The notes: generated by a model from the sequence alone, not told the origin. Shown: positions 1 through 8,858, numbered from the stretch's first letter. The stretch is 64,000 nucleotides of DNA from Schaalia odontolytica (GCF_024584435.1 NZ_CP102197.1:310001-374000); one strand, 5' to 3'. Made by a program: numbers and translations.

Positions 1-286
1 CCGCCGTCTGCACGCCCACCGTCAGGAAGCACAGGGGAATGATGATGAGACCCCAACGATCCAGCAGCGTCGCCCCCTTGCGAGGGACGGGGCCGTTGAA
101 CCACCGGGCGATGGCCCCGACCAGGCCGCCGCGCCCGGTCGCCCGCAACGCCCCGGAAGCCGCGCCGCGTCCGAGCCAGTAGGTCATTTGGGCGCGTGAG
201 AGAACGACGAAGAAGAGAAAGACGAAGAGCCAGATGCCTTCGCGGGCAAACGGCGGAACGATGGACTCGATATGCGCGGCAAACAT
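1..286 (-). CDS. DedA/VTT-family membrane protein (5' part, cut by window edge)
   Basis: Reading the minus strand from the ATG at 286 gives an open frame to the window edge, so only the N-terminal 95 residues are present. They begin MFAAHIESIVPPFAREG, followed by a hydrophobic helix (IWLFVFLFFVVLSRAQ), a Gly/Arg-rich loop (YWLGRGAASGAL) and a second helix starting RWGLIIIPLCFLTVGVQTA. The YWLGRG and RWG segments before a helix resemble DedA/SNARE-associated (VTT) proteins, which are integral membrane proteins linked to lipid flipping and membrane homeostasis. The assignment rests on these motifs only, because the rest of the gene lies outside the window. Confidence 0.6.
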   Translation of the reverse strand, partial: MFAAHIESIVPPFAREGIWLFVFLFFVVLSRAQMTYWLGRGAASGALRATGRGGLVGAIARWFNGPVPRKGATLLDRWGLIIIPLCFLTVGVQTA

Positions 287-376
287 GAAACTCCCCAGAA
301 GTGGACGAACATCACAAAGCCTACCCTAATCTAGCTGTGGGTGGCATCGGCGGCCTTTCGTTCGCCGCCCTCGCCC

Positions 377-775
377 CTAGCGCCGCTTGGCCCCGTTGCG
401 GCACGAGGAGCACAGACCGAAGAGCTCGAAGGAGTGTTCCACCTCGGTGAATCCGCTGGCCGTGGCCACCGCGTCAACCCAGGACTCCATCTGCGAGGGC
501 TCAAACTCCTTCGTGAATCCGCACTCCCGACACACCAGGTGATGGTGGTGGCGGGGCGTGACGCACGAGCGGTAGAGCGTCTCCCCATCGGCGGAGCGCA
601 GCGTATCCACCCGGCCGTCCTCGGACAGGCCCTGGAGTGACCGGTAGACCGTCGCCAGCCCGACACGCTGTCCCTGGACGTGCAGGTCCTCGAAAATCTG
701 CTGGGCGCTGCGAAAGTCGCTGACACGAGCGAGTTCGTCCAGGACCGCCTGACGTTGCTTGGTCATCCGTTGCAT
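377..775 (-). CDS. zur: Fur-family zinc uptake regulator (Zur)
   Basis: A 132-residue Fur-superfamily repressor. The N-terminal winged helix (about residues 1-80, MTKQRQAVLDEL ... LATVYRSLQGL) is followed by a metal-binding dimerisation domain with HHHHLVCRECG and a C-terminal CSSC pair, the structural zinc site. Known Zur proteins repress zinc importers when zinc is plentiful. It is the last gene of the znuA-znuC-znuB-zur run, 25 bp after znuB, which favours Zur over Fur or PerR. The ATG at 775 was chosen because a CCTCCT complement (786-791, AGGAGG on the coding strand) sits 10 nt upstream; a longer open frame extends upstream but has no ribosome site. Confidence 0.88.
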   Translation of the reverse strand: MQRMTKQRQAVLDELARVSDFRSAQQIFEDLHVQGQRVGLATVYRSLQGLSEDGRVDTLRSADGETLYRSCVTPRHHHHLVCRECGFTKEFEPSQMESWVDAVATASGFTEVEHSFELFGLCSSCRNGAKRR

Positions 776-800
776 AGGTTCTTCGCCTCCTGCGGTCGAG

Positions 801-1712
801 TCACGGAGCGGAATGCTCCGGGTGCTGGTTGTGGGCGCGCGCCTGGCGCAGTCGCTGAACGCGTCGAACCCGATCGAGGACCGCCCTGACGGTGAAGGCC
901 ACGGCGTAGAGGCCGATCGCGCCGACGACGATGGTCGCACCGGGGGACAGGTCGACGAAGTACGTCAGGGAAAGTCCGCATGTGCAGATTATGACGCCCA
1001 GGGCCATCGCGATGCCCATCGTGGAACGGAAGGACCTGGCGCCCAGCTGAGCGATCGCGACGGGAATGACCATGAGGGCGCTCACCAGGAGGGACCCGAC
1101 GACCCTCATCGCGACCGCGACGGTGAGGGCTGACAGGATCGCGATGAGGAGTGAGAGCGCACGCACGGGTAGGCCGGTCGACCTGGCGAAGTCCTCGTCG
1201 TTCGTCACCGAGAAGAGTGCGGGCGCCAGGCCGAGGCCCAACGCGATGATCGCGACGCCGAGGATCGAGATGAGCGAGATGTCGCTCCACCGCACGGTCG
1301 AGATCGAACCAAAGAGGTAAGAGTTGAGCTGGGCCGAGGTTCCTCCGGCCAAGCCGATGAGAAGGACGCCGCCGGCGATGCCCCCGTAGAAGAGCATGGC
1401 CAGGGCAGTGTCCCCGGAGGTTCGACCGCTCTGCCGGACGAGTTCGATGGCAACGGCGCCGAGGACAGACACGACGATTGCCCCTGGGATCGCCCAGGAG
1501 TTGGCAGGGGTGACGTTCGCGACCGCGCCAAGGAGCCACCCGAGAGCGACGCCGGTGAGGGAGATGTGGCCGATGCCGTCCCCCAGCATGGCGAGCCTGC
1601 GATGCACGAGGTAGGTTCCGATGATCGGTGCCGTCACGCCCACGATGATCGCCGCCAGGAGGGAGCGCTGCATCATGGGGGAGGAGAGCAGGGTGGTCAG
1701 TGCGTCAATCAC
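801..1712 (-). CDS. znuB: zinc ABC transporter permease
   Basis: A 303-residue membrane protein of the ABC-3 (ZnuB/TroC) family with about eight hydrophobic helices. The conserved HRRLAMLGDGIGHISLTGVALG stretch near residue 40 is the family signature. It forms the channel through which zinc released by ZnuA crosses the membrane, powered by ZnuC. The start is a GTG at 1710-1712 overlapping the last 8 bp of znuC, so translation is probably coupled. Manganese or iron members of the family look similar; zinc is inferred from the His-rich binding protein and the Zur gene in the same operon. Confidence 0.87.
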   Translation of the reverse strand: MIDALTTLLSSPMMQRSLLAAIIVGVTAPIIGTYLVHRRLAMLGDGIGHISLTGVALGWLLGAVANVTPANSWAIPGAIVVSVLGAVAIELVRQSGRTSGDTALAMLFYGGIAGGVLLIGLAGGTSAQLNSYLFGSISTVRWSDISLISILGVAIIALGLGLAPALFSVTNDEDFARSTGLPVRALSLLIAILSALTVAVAMRVVGSLLVSALMVIPVAIAQLGARSFRSTMGIAMALGVIICTCGLSLTYFVDLSPGATIVVGAIGLYAVAFTVRAVLDRVRRVQRLRQARAHNQHPEHSAP

Positions 1713-2544
1713 GGGTTCCCCTCCAGATCCCGCCGACGAGGCCGGCGTCTGCCCGATCCAACGGGGTGCCTGCCGGAAGGTGGCAGTGCTCGCCGTCGTG
1801 GTGGCGCTCGTGGTCGTCGGCGATGTGAGGGGGCCCGTCGTAGGAGACGTGTCCGGCGCTGATCTGTAGTTCGCGGTCGAGGAGGGGGCCGAGTTCGCTG
1901 AGCTCGTGCAGCACGACGAGGATCGTGGTTCCCTTCGCCTTGGCGTCGGCAACGATGGAAGCCAGGCGCTGGCGGGAGGCGGCGTCGATTCCGGCCATCG
2001 GCTCGTCCATGATGAGCAGGCTCGGATTGCGCACGAGAGCGCGAGCGATGAGGACGCGCTGGGCCTGCCCACCCGACAGGATGTTCACCGCGGAACGCGC
2101 GCGGTGTGCCATGCCCACCCGCTTGAGCGCCTCCATCGCCCTGGCCGTGTCGCCGGGCAGGTGCCACAGGCGGGTGGGGCCGAGCAGGCCCGAGGAGACG
2201 ACCTCGATGGCGCTGGCGCTTACGGCGCCGCCCGAGGAGACGCGCTGAGGGACGTAGCCGATCTTCCTCCACGGCACGCGCCGCCGAGAGGAGATGGAGT
2301 GGCCGAAGAGGAGCGCGTCCCCGCTCGTGATGGGCGCGTTGCCTAGGAGTGCCTTGACGGTGGTCGACTTGCCCGACCCGTTGGATCCCGTGATCGCGAC
2401 CGCCTGTCCGGCCGGGATGTCGATCGTGATCCCGTGCAGGATCAGGTCCGTGTCCCATGCCACGTGAAGATTCTGCAGACGCACGACGGCGAGCTCCCCC
2501 GTGGTGGAGGTGCCCGCCGTGGCGTCAGTGTCGCTTGTTGTCAC
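1705..2544 (-). CDS. znuC: zinc ABC transporter ATP-binding protein
   Basis: A 279-residue ATPase with Walker A GSNGSGKST, signature LSGGQAQR, Walker B LLIMDEP and switch histidine VLHELSE. It energises the ZnuB permease. The C-terminus carries an unusual His/Asp-rich tail (HIADDHERHHDGEHCH) that could bind metal; this reading is inference. The GTG start at 2544 overlaps the TGA of znuA in a GTGA junction, the tightest possible coupling, and the 3' end overlaps znuB by 8 bp. Confidence 0.88.
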   Translation of the reverse strand: MTTSDTDATAGTSTTGELAVVRLQNLHVAWDTDLILHGITIDIPAGQAVAITGSNGSGKSTTVKALLGNAPITSGDALLFGHSISSRRRVPWRKIGYVPQRVSSGGAVSASAIEVVSSGLLGPTRLWHLPGDTARAMEALKRVGMAHRARSAVNILSGGQAQRVLIARALVRNPSLLIMDEPMAGIDAASRQRLASIVADAKAKGTTILVVLHELSELGPLLDRELQISAGHVSYDGPPHIADDHERHHDGEHCHLPAGTPLDRADAGLVGGIWRGTRD

Positions 2545-3542
2545 TGGCAGTTGAGTGCTTTCGTGAGCGCGTTGATGTTGTCGTTCATCGTCGCGGCGTA
2601 GTCCTTGGAGGCATCGGTTTGGGACTCGATCGGGTCCAGGACCGCGGTCTCGATCCCCAGGTCGTCGGCCAGTGTCTGGGCGACCTTCGGGTCGATGAGG
2701 GCCTCGGTGAAGATCGTGGTCACGCCCCGGTCCTTGGCGATCTGGGCGATTTCGGCCAGGCGGGCCTGGGAGGGAGAGGAGTCCGGATCCAGCCCTGAGA
2801 TCCCGACCTGCGTCAGGTGCGCCCGGTCGGCCAGGTAGCCGAAGGCGGTGTGGGCGGTGACGAACGTCGTGACCGAGCACGAGGAGGTTTTCTCCACGAG
2901 GGTGTTCCCGAGGGCGTTCATCTCCTGAGCGAGGGCCTGTGCGTTGGCCTTGTACTCGTCCGCGTGGGCGGAGTCAGCCTCGGCGAGCTTGTCTCCCACC
3001 AGGGTCGCGGCCTGCGCCATGCGGACAGGGTCGAGCCAGAAGTGGGGGTCGGCGGTCATGTCGTGATCGTGACCCTCGTGATCATGCCCCTCGTGACCCT
3101 CGTGATCATGTCCGGACTGAGCCTCCTCGCCTTCCTCCTCTTCTGCAGGGTGGTTGGCGTCCGCGCCCGCGTCAATCAGCTGGGCGGCTGAGGAGACATC
3201 AATGACGGTCTTGGGGCCCTGCTGCTCGATGGCTTCGTCAACCGCGCTCTGGAATCCGGCGAGGTAGACGACCGCGTCGGACGAGGACAGCGCGTTGACC
3301 ATCTTCGGCGAGAGCTCAAGGTCGTGCGGCTCCGCGCCATCGGGAGTCAGTGAAGTGACGGAGACGTGCTGGCCGCCGACCTTCTCGGTGAGGTACTTCA
3401 GCGGGTAGAAGGACGCCATGACGGCCAGGGTGCCGTCCTTGGCGGCATTGGAACCGGATCCTGACTGGGCGGGGGAGGAGCACGCGGATAGGGCGAGCGC
3501 TGTGGCGGCCGCGCAGGCGGCGGCAAGGATTCTCTTCGACAT
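2541..3542 (-). CDS. znuA: zinc ABC transporter substrate-binding lipoprotein
   Basis: A 333-residue cluster A-I metal-binding protein. The signal peptide ends in a lipobox (ALALSAC), so it is probably lipid-anchored outside the membrane. A His/Glu-rich loop at about residues 140-170 (HDHEGHEGHDHEGHDHD) precedes the conserved DPHFWLDP motif, as in zinc-specific ZnuA/AztC proteins. First gene of the operon. Two in-frame ATGs exist (3551 and 3542). The second gives a standard signal peptide, and the promoter position predicts a transcript beginning at about 3543, so a leaderless start at 3542 is preferred. Confidence 0.88.
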   Translation of the reverse strand: MSKRILAAACAAATALALSACSSPAQSGSGSNAAKDGTLAVMASFYPLKYLTEKVGGQHVSVTSLTPDGAEPHDLELSPKMVNALSSSDAVVYLAGFQSAVDEAIEQQGPKTVIDVSSAAQLIDAGADANHPAEEEEGEEAQSGHDHEGHEGHDHEGHDHDMTADPHFWLDPVRMAQAATLVGDKLAEADSAHADEYKANAQALAQEMNALGNTLVEKTSSCSVTTFVTAHTAFGYLADRAHLTQVGISGLDPDSSPSQARLAEIAQIAKDRGVTTIFTEALIDPKVAQTLADDLGIETAVLDPIESQTDASKDYAATMNDNINALTKALNCQ

Positions 3543-3588
3543 GAGAATCATTCTCTTTCCGATCGAGAATCTTTGTCAAGTCATTCTC
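3543..3588 (-). promoter_or_regulatory. znuA promoter overlapped by a palindromic metal box
   Basis: On the minus strand TTGACA (3574-3579) stands 18 bp before GAGAAT (3550-3555), a plausible -35/-10 pair. GAGAATCATTCTC (3543-3555, plus strand) is a perfect 6-1-6 palindrome covering the -10. A second pair of the same half-sites, GAGAAT (3565-3570) and ATTCTC (3583-3588), flanks the -35. Fur-type Zur boxes are AT-rich palindromes placed like this, so a metal-bound repressor would block RNA polymerase. The protein that binds is inferred, not shown. Confidence 0.65.
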
Positions 3589-3669
3589 GGGTGGTGAATC
3601 CCTCCCCGCGAGGAACGTTGGGCGCGCCGGGTTCTGTCACGCCGCGTTCGGAGGTGGCAGTGGCGCCAA

Positions 3670-4686
3670 CTAGCGGGCGCGAGCGGTTGAACCACGCACG
3701 ATCAGGTCGGGGGAAAACACGTAGTCGGCATGGGTCGCGAGGTGTGTCGTTGTGGCCAACGCCTCGAAGAGGCTGCGAACCGCCGAGGTCACGATGGACT
3801 GCACCGGCTGGTGAATGGTCGTCAGCGCCGGGTTGAGGTGGCTCATCAGGAAGGAATCGTCGAAGCCGATCACCGAGATGTCGTCGGGCACCGACAAGCC
3901 AGCCGACGAGATCGTGCGGATCGCGCCCAGGGCCTGCAGATCCGACCCGGCGATGATGGCACTCACGCCACGTTCAATGAGGGCGTGGGTGCGCGCCGCC
4001 GCCGCCTCGTACGTATAGAAGGTCTCCTCGATGATGGGACAGTGGTCCCCGAGCATCTCCGCCATGATCTGGGTGAAGGCCTCGGCCTTGCGGAGCGCGG
4101 GAACGATGTGCGTGCGTCCCGAGAGCAGCGCCATGCGCGAATGCCCGAGCTCGAGCAGGTGAGTGACGGCCGCGCGGATTCCGAGGGCGTCTCCGGTGGA
4201 AAAGTCGGGAGCGGGCACCTCGGGGCGCGCCCCGTTGATGGTGACGAAGGGGATACCGCGCTCGGCAAGGTTTGCGTAGGGGCTCAGGTCGGCCAACAGA
4301 TCCGCGTGCCTGCCCGAGACGAAGATGAGACCGTCAATCTTGCGCTCGACAAGAGAGCTGAGGTAATCGAACTCGGAGGTTGCCCCGGGGGTCTGCGAGC
4401 AGATCAGGCAGATGCCTCCGGCCCGGGACACCTCCTCCTGGATGTGGTGGGTGAAGGAAGCAAAGATCGGATTGGTCAGCTCGGGCACGATGATCCCAAT
4501 CGTCGGGGTGTCCGGAGCACCCTCGGGGGCGGGACGGTCGTACCCCAGCTCGTCGATCGCCGTCAGGACTCGGCGGCGGGTCTCGGCCGAGACCTGGCCG
4601 ACGCCGTTGAACACGCGCGACACTGTTGCGGTCGATACGCCGGCGTGGGACGCAATATCCGCCATGCTCGTGCGATTCTTCGTCAT
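3670..4686 (-). CDS. LacI-family transcriptional regulator
   Basis: A 338-residue LacI/GalR regulator. The N-terminal helix-turn-helix and hinge (MADIASHAGVSTATVSRVFNG, about residues 8-28) precede a periplasmic-binding-like effector domain (TIGIIVPELTNPIFASF ... ISVIGFDDSFLMSHLNPALTTIHQP). The ATG at 4686 has GGAGAG 8 nt upstream. It is divergent from the malE-type gene across a 162-bp gap carrying an inverted repeat, so local repression relieved by an oligosaccharide or its breakdown product is the likely role. The ligand cannot be read from the sequence. Confidence 0.9.
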   Translation of the reverse strand: MTKNRTSMADIASHAGVSTATVSRVFNGVGQVSAETRRRVLTAIDELGYDRPAPEGAPDTPTIGIIVPELTNPIFASFTHHIQEEVSRAGGICLICSQTPGATSEFDYLSSLVERKIDGLIFVSGRHADLLADLSPYANLAERGIPFVTINGARPEVPAPDFSTGDALGIRAAVTHLLELGHSRMALLSGRTHIVPALRKAEAFTQIMAEMLGDHCPIIEETFYTYEAAAARTHALIERGVSAIIAGSDLQALGAIRTISSAGLSVPDDISVIGFDDSFLMSHLNPALTTIHQPVQSIVTSAVRSLFEALATTTHLATHADYVFSPDLIVRGSTARAR

Positions 4687-4746
4687 CGACTCAGCTCTCC
4701 TTCGGGTTGTCGCGCGAACGATCCATTCAAATGTAACAGCTTGCAC

Positions 4747-4791
4747 ACAATTCGGAAAATTGTTGCAGAAACAAAATACGGCGTTTACAGT
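4747..4791 (+). promoter_or_regulatory. malE promoter with LacI-type operator
   Basis: TTGCAG (4763-4768) and TACAGT (4786-4791), 17 bp apart, form a likely -35/-10 pair for malE. The -35 lies inside TTGTTGCAGAAACAA (4760-4774), an inverted repeat with TTGTT/AACAA ends typical of LacI-family operators. A second inverted repeat, ACAATT (4747-4752) / AATTGT (4758-4763), adjoins it. Two nested palindromes over the -35 of a gene divergent from a LacI regulator make this the probable operator. Confidence 0.6.
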
Positions 4792-4848
4792 GGCACATGT
4801 AGCGGGTCGCTGATGGAGGCGACCGGCCCGACCAACACAGGAGTAATA

Positions 4849-6081
4849 ATGCGACGTGGCATCGCAGCACTCGGCGTCATCGCGGCGGCTACCGCCCTGG
4901 CCGCCTGCAACAACGGAACGAACCCTTCTCCGTCCTCTTCCTCCACCGACGACTCCCGCGGTGAGGCGGCCGCGACCCTGACGATCTGGGCGGACGATAC
5001 CCGCTTCTCCCAGGTCGAGACGATCGCCCAGGACTTCACCAGCTCCACCGGCGTGAAGGTGGATGTCGTTCAGAAGTCCGAGTCCGACATGGATCAGGAG
5101 TTCACCACGCAGGTCCCCACCGGTAACGGCCCCGACCTGATCGTCATGGCCCACGATAAGCTGGGTGCTCTTGTCTCGAACGGCGTGGTCGCCCCCGTTG
5201 ACCTGGGCGAAGCCAAGTCCAAGTTTGCCGACGTCGCCGTCAAGGCCGTCACCTACAACGGCCAGACCTACGGCGTGCCCTACGCCGTCGAGTCCGTCGC
5301 CCTGGTGCGCAACAACGCCCTGACCAAGGACGAGCCTAAGACGTACGACGACATGATCTCCTCGGGCAAGGCCGCCGGCAAGCAGTACCCCTTCGTTATC
5401 CAGATGGGCACCGAGGGCGACCCCTACCACTTCTACGCCTTCCAGACCTCCTTCGGCGCCCCCGTCTTCAACACCAACGCGAGCGGCGAGTACACCTCCG
5501 AGCTGGCCATGGGCGGCTCCGGCGGCACCGACTTCGCCAACTGGCTCAAGGCTCAGGGCGACGCGGGTATTGTCTCCCCCTCCATCACCGCGGACATCGC
5601 TAAGCAGGCCTTCCTCGATGACCAGGTTCCCTACATGGTGACCGGTCCGTGGAACGTGTCCGCCTTCCGTGCGGCAGGCAAGGATGTCTCCGTCCTGCCC
5701 GTCCCCGCCGCCGGCTCGCAGGCCGCGCAGCCCTTCGTTGGCGTCCAGATGTTCTACCAGAGCGCCAAGTCCGCCAACCCGGTCGCCGCCAAGCAGTTCT
5801 TCAACTACATGGCCACCCCCGAGGCTCAGACCGAGATGCAGAAGCTCGGTGGCCGCGCTTCCGCCATGCCCTCAGTCGCCGCCGCGTCGGAGGACCAGGA
5901 CATCAAGGACTTCTCGAAGGTCGCAGAGGCAGGCGCTCTCGCACCGGCGATCCCCGCGATGGGTTCCGTGTGGAACTTCTGGGGCCAGACCGAGGCCAAC
6001 ATCGTCACTGGCTCCGAGGCGCCCGCCGAGGGTTGGTCGACGATGATCACGAACATCAACAACGCGATCGCCTCCAAGTGA
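4849..6081 (+). CDS. malE: maltose/oligosaccharide ABC transporter substrate-binding lipoprotein
   Basis: A 410-residue extracellular solute-binding protein family 1 member. The signal peptide ends LAAC (Cys at about residue 21), so it is a lipoprotein. The mature start has a Ser/Thr linker, then TLTIWADD and GNGPDLIVMAHDKLG, which parallels the maltose-binding protein segment where sugar-contacting residues lie. The ATG at 4849 follows an AGGAG. It captures oligosaccharide for MalF/MalG. No MalK ATPase lies in the operon, so a shared ATPase encoded elsewhere is probably used. Maltodextrin specificity is inferred from family resemblance. Confidence 0.85.
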   Translation: MRRGIAALGVIAAATALAACNNGTNPSPSSSSTDDSRGEAAATLTIWADDTRFSQVETIAQDFTSSTGVKVDVVQKSESDMDQEFTTQVPTGNGPDLIVMAHDKLGALVSNGVVAPVDLGEAKSKFADVAVKAVTYNGQTYGVPYAVESVALVRNNALTKDEPKTYDDMISSGKAAGKQYPFVIQMGTEGDPYHFYAFQTSFGAPVFNTNASGEYTSELAMGGSGGTDFANWLKAQGDAGIVSPSITADIAKQAFLDDQVPYMVTGPWNVSAFRAAGKDVSVLPVPAAGSQAAQPFVGVQMFYQSAKSANPVAAKQFFNYMATPEAQTEMQKLGGRASAMPSVAAASEDQDIKDFSKVAEAGALAPAIPAMGSVWNFWGQTEANIVTGSEAPAEGWSTMITNINNAIASK

Positions 6082-6134
6082 TCGTCCTCGCCGGACGCTA
6101 GTCGCCCGGCACCGCTCACCTCTGGTGTGCACCC

Positions 6135-6178
6135 GCCTTGCGCCCGCCCGCCTCCCACGCGGCGGGCGGGCGCAAGGC
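6135..6178 (+). terminator. strong hairpin between malE and malF
   Basis: Two perfectly complementary 18-nt arms (6135-6152 and 6161-6178, GCCTTGCGCCC... with its complement) enclose an 8-nt loop. No T-run follows, so it is probably a partial terminator or 3' mRNA-protecting stem that leaves malE transcripts more abundant than malFG, as REP hairpins do in the enterobacterial mal operon. Its function is inferred. Confidence 0.6.
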
Positions 6179-6293
6179 CGTCTAACAGCAGCGCCGCGTC
6201 GCGGCGCACGGCACCCACGGTGCCACCTATCCCGCCAACCGGGGGGATAATGAAGGCGCAATGACGCGCAAACGAGCACGTGTGGAGGACACG

Positions 6294-7886
6294 ATGGCTG
6301 AGCCAGTGAAGGCTGCGGAAAAGAAAAAAGAGGGGCGCACGACCTCTCATGCAAATGATGTGACCAAGCGTGGTTTCTTCGTCAAGCTCATCCTCATGAT
6401 GCTGATTGACGCACTGGGACTCTACGGCGTCTTCACCGCCTACATGGTGAAGTCCTGGATCGTCCTGGTGGTTCTTGCTGCGCTGCTTCTTGTCGTCAAC
6501 TGGATCTACTTCTCTAAGCGGATGATTCCGGCGAAGTACCTGGTTCCCGGCATGGTGTTCCTGCTGATCTATCAGGTCTTCGTCATGGGGTACACGGGTT
6601 ACGTGTCCTTCACGAACTATGGGCAGGGACACAACTCGACCAAGGAAGACGCGATCTCCGCGATCCTGAAGGCGTCCGAACAGCGCGCCCCCGGCGCCGT
6701 CAATGTGACGGCTGCGGTCGTCGAGGACGGCTCTGGCCTTGGCCTCGTCATCTCCGACCCGGCCACCGGTACCCTGAAGGAAGGCACCGTCGATACGCCG
6801 CTGCGCGAGGTCAAGGGCACCGTTTCCGCCGGCATGATCTCCGAGGTCGAGGGGTACAAGGTTCTTCAAATCGCGGACATCCTCAAGCGTCAGAAGGATG
6901 TCGCCGGGCTGACCGTTCCCGTCTCGTCCGACCCGAATGACGGCTACTACAAGACCGACGACGGCGCCTCCGCCTACCTGGCCAAGTCGGCCTACAGCTA
7001 CGACGCCCAGGCCGACACGCTCACCGACTCCGCCACGGGCACGGTCTACACGGCCAACAACAAGACCGGCGTGTTCGTCGATGCCGACGGCAACGAGCTG
7101 ACTCCCGGCTGGCGGGTCTTCGTTGGCTTCAGCAACTACATGAACATGGTGACCAGCAACGACCTGGGTGGCCCCTTCCTGAAGGCCCTCGTCTGGTCCT
7201 TCGTCTTCGCGGCCGCCTCCGTGCTTTCCACCTTCGCCCTGGGCCTGATCCTGGCGCTCGTCTTCTCCGACAAGCGCATCAAGGGCCGCAAGATCTATCA
7301 GTCCCTCATGATCCTGCCCTACGCCTTCCCGGCGTTCTTGGCCACCCTGGTCTGGAAGGGCATGCTCAATTCGGACTTCGGCTTCATCAATCAGGTCTTC
7401 CTTGGCGGCGCGCATATTCCGTGGCTTGAAAATGGCCTGCTTGCCAAGCTCTCGATCCTCGGCGTGAACCTGTGGCTGGGCTTCCCCTACATGTTCCTCG
7501 TGTGCCTCGGTGCCCTGCAGTCCCTGCCGGGCGACATCGAAGAGGCGGCCAAGATCGACGGCGCCTCGGGCCTGCGCACCGTGTGGTCCATCAAGCTGCC
7601 GCTCGTGCTGCAGTCCACGGTCCCCCTGCTGATCGCCTCCTTCGCCTTCAACTTCAACAACTTCTCGCTCATCTACATGCTGACCGGTGGCGGTCCGAAC
7701 TACCCGGGCCTTTCGGTGCCCGTCGGTGAGTCGGACATCCTAATCTCGATGGTGTACAAGATCGCCATTGACTCCGGTTCGCCGAACTATGGCCTCGCCT
7801 CGGCCATGTCCATCGTCATCTTCATTGTCGTGGGCGTGATCGCGTGGCTTGGTTTCCGCCAGACGAAGACCCTTGAGGAGCTGTGA
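6294..7886 (+). CDS. malF: maltose-type ABC transporter permease MalF
   Basis: A 530-residue permease. N-terminal helices (about residues 30-110) are followed by a large extracytoplasmic region (about 115-285), the counterpart of the MalF P2 loop, and then a binding-protein-dependent transport domain. The EAA loop that docks the ATPase is visible (IEEAAKIDGASGLRTVWSIKLPL). The ATG at 6294 was preferred over one 33 bp upstream because GGAGG (6284-6288) precedes it by 5 nt. The stop overlaps the malG start in a TGATG junction. Confidence 0.85.
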   Translation: MAEPVKAAEKKKEGRTTSHANDVTKRGFFVKLILMMLIDALGLYGVFTAYMVKSWIVLVVLAALLLVVNWIYFSKRMIPAKYLVPGMVFLLIYQVFVMGYTGYVSFTNYGQGHNSTKEDAISAILKASEQRAPGAVNVTAAVVEDGSGLGLVISDPATGTLKEGTVDTPLREVKGTVSAGMISEVEGYKVLQIADILKRQKDVAGLTVPVSSDPNDGYYKTDDGASAYLAKSAYSYDAQADTLTDSATGTVYTANNKTGVFVDADGNELTPGWRVFVGFSNYMNMVTSNDLGGPFLKALVWSFVFAAASVLSTFALGLILALVFSDKRIKGRKIYQSLMILPYAFPAFLATLVWKGMLNSDFGFINQVFLGGAHIPWLENGLLAKLSILGVNLWLGFPYMFLVCLGALQSLPGDIEEAAKIDGASGLRTVWSIKLPLVLQSTVPLLIASFAFNFNNFSLIYMLTGGGPNYPGLSVPVGESDILISMVYKIAIDSGSPNYGLASAMSIVIFIVVGVIAWLGFRQTKTLEEL

Positions 7887-8785
7887 TGAGCGCTGCAACC
7901 GTTTCCAAGAAGAACGACGGAACCACCCTCAAGGGTGCCCGCTGGTGGGCGGAGGTGGGATGGCGTCACATCGTCGCGATCCTGACGATTGTCTACTGTA
8001 TTGTCCCGCTGCTCTACGTCCTGTCCGTGTCCCTGAACCCGGGCGCGACGCTGACCGGCTCGAACTCGCTGTTCTCCAACATTTCCCTGGAGAACTACGG
8101 GGCCCTGGGGAGTGGCAAGTACGCCATGTACTGGTCGTGGATTCTCAACTCCTTGATCGTGTCCTCCGTGACGGCGGTCGGCACGGTGCTCATGGGTGCT
8201 GCCGCAGCCTACGCTTTCAGCCGCTTCCGCTTCAAGGGCCGCCGCGCGACCCTGACCGGCCTGCTGCTGGTCCAGATGTTCCCGCAGATGCTGGCCTTCG
8301 TCGCCCTGTTCCTGCTGCTCCTGGGCATTCAGGACATCTTCCCGGTCCTCGGCCTGAACTCCAAGCTCGGCCTGATCTGCGTCTATCTCGGTGGCGCCCT
8401 GGGCTCGAACACGTTCCTGCTCTACGGCTTCTTCAACTCGATCCCGCGCTCGCTGGACGAGGCCGCCATGATCGACGGCGCGACCCACGCGCAGACCTTC
8501 TGGACGATCATCATGCCTCTGGTTCGCCCCGTGCTGGCGGTCGTTGGCCTGCTGAGCTTCATCTCCTCGCTCGGTGACTTCGTCATCGCACGCGTGGTCC
8601 TGCAGGATCAGAGCCAGTTCACGCTGGCCGTTGGCATGTACATGTGGGCAGCCGACGCGCGTACCGCGCCGTGGGGCATCTTCGCCGCGGGTTCCGTGAT
8701 CGCGGCGATCCCCGTGATCCTGCTCTTCCAGTACCTGCAGAAGTACATTGTGTCCGGCTTGACCGCCGGCGCCGTCAAGGAGTAA
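7886..8785 (+). CDS. malG: maltose-type ABC transporter permease MalG
   Basis: A 299-residue permease with six hydrophobic helices and the EAA docking loop (SLDEAAMIDGATHAQTFWTIIMPL). It pairs with MalF to form the channel. The ATG at 7886 overlaps the malF stop and has GAGGAG 5 nt upstream; a GTG at 7883 is the alternative start. Last gene of the operon, followed by a strong terminator. Confidence 0.87.
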   Translation: MSAATVSKKNDGTTLKGARWWAEVGWRHIVAILTIVYCIVPLLYVLSVSLNPGATLTGSNSLFSNISLENYGALGSGKYAMYWSWILNSLIVSSVTAVGTVLMGAAAAYAFSRFRFKGRRATLTGLLLVQMFPQMLAFVALFLLLLGIQDIFPVLGLNSKLGLICVYLGGALGSNTFLLYGFFNSIPRSLDEAAMIDGATHAQTFWTIIMPLVRPVLAVVGLLSFISSLGDFVIARVVLQDQSQFTLAVGMYMWAADARTAPWGIFAAGSVIAAIPVILLFQYLQKYIVSGLTAGAVKE

Positions 8786-8810
8786 GCGCTCCGCGCCCTC
8801 CTGCCTAGCC

Positions 8811-8858
8811 AGCCCCGGCCTCGTCCCCTATCCCCGTGGGACGAGGCCGGGGCTCTTT
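8811..8858 (+). terminator. intrinsic terminator after malG
   Basis: A 17-bp perfect stem, AGCCCCGGCCTCGTCCC (8811-8827) with its complement (8838-8854), and then CTTTGT. The core CCTCGT...ACGAGG recurs in the terminators at 20539, 48634 and 62557. Confidence 0.85.

Noticed and set aside
5826..7415. 529-codon open frame on the minus strand across malE-malF
   Set aside because: It is the shadow of malE and malF and crosses the intergenic hairpin. Its composition (His/Asp/Gly/Val-rich) is typical of complementary-strand translation.
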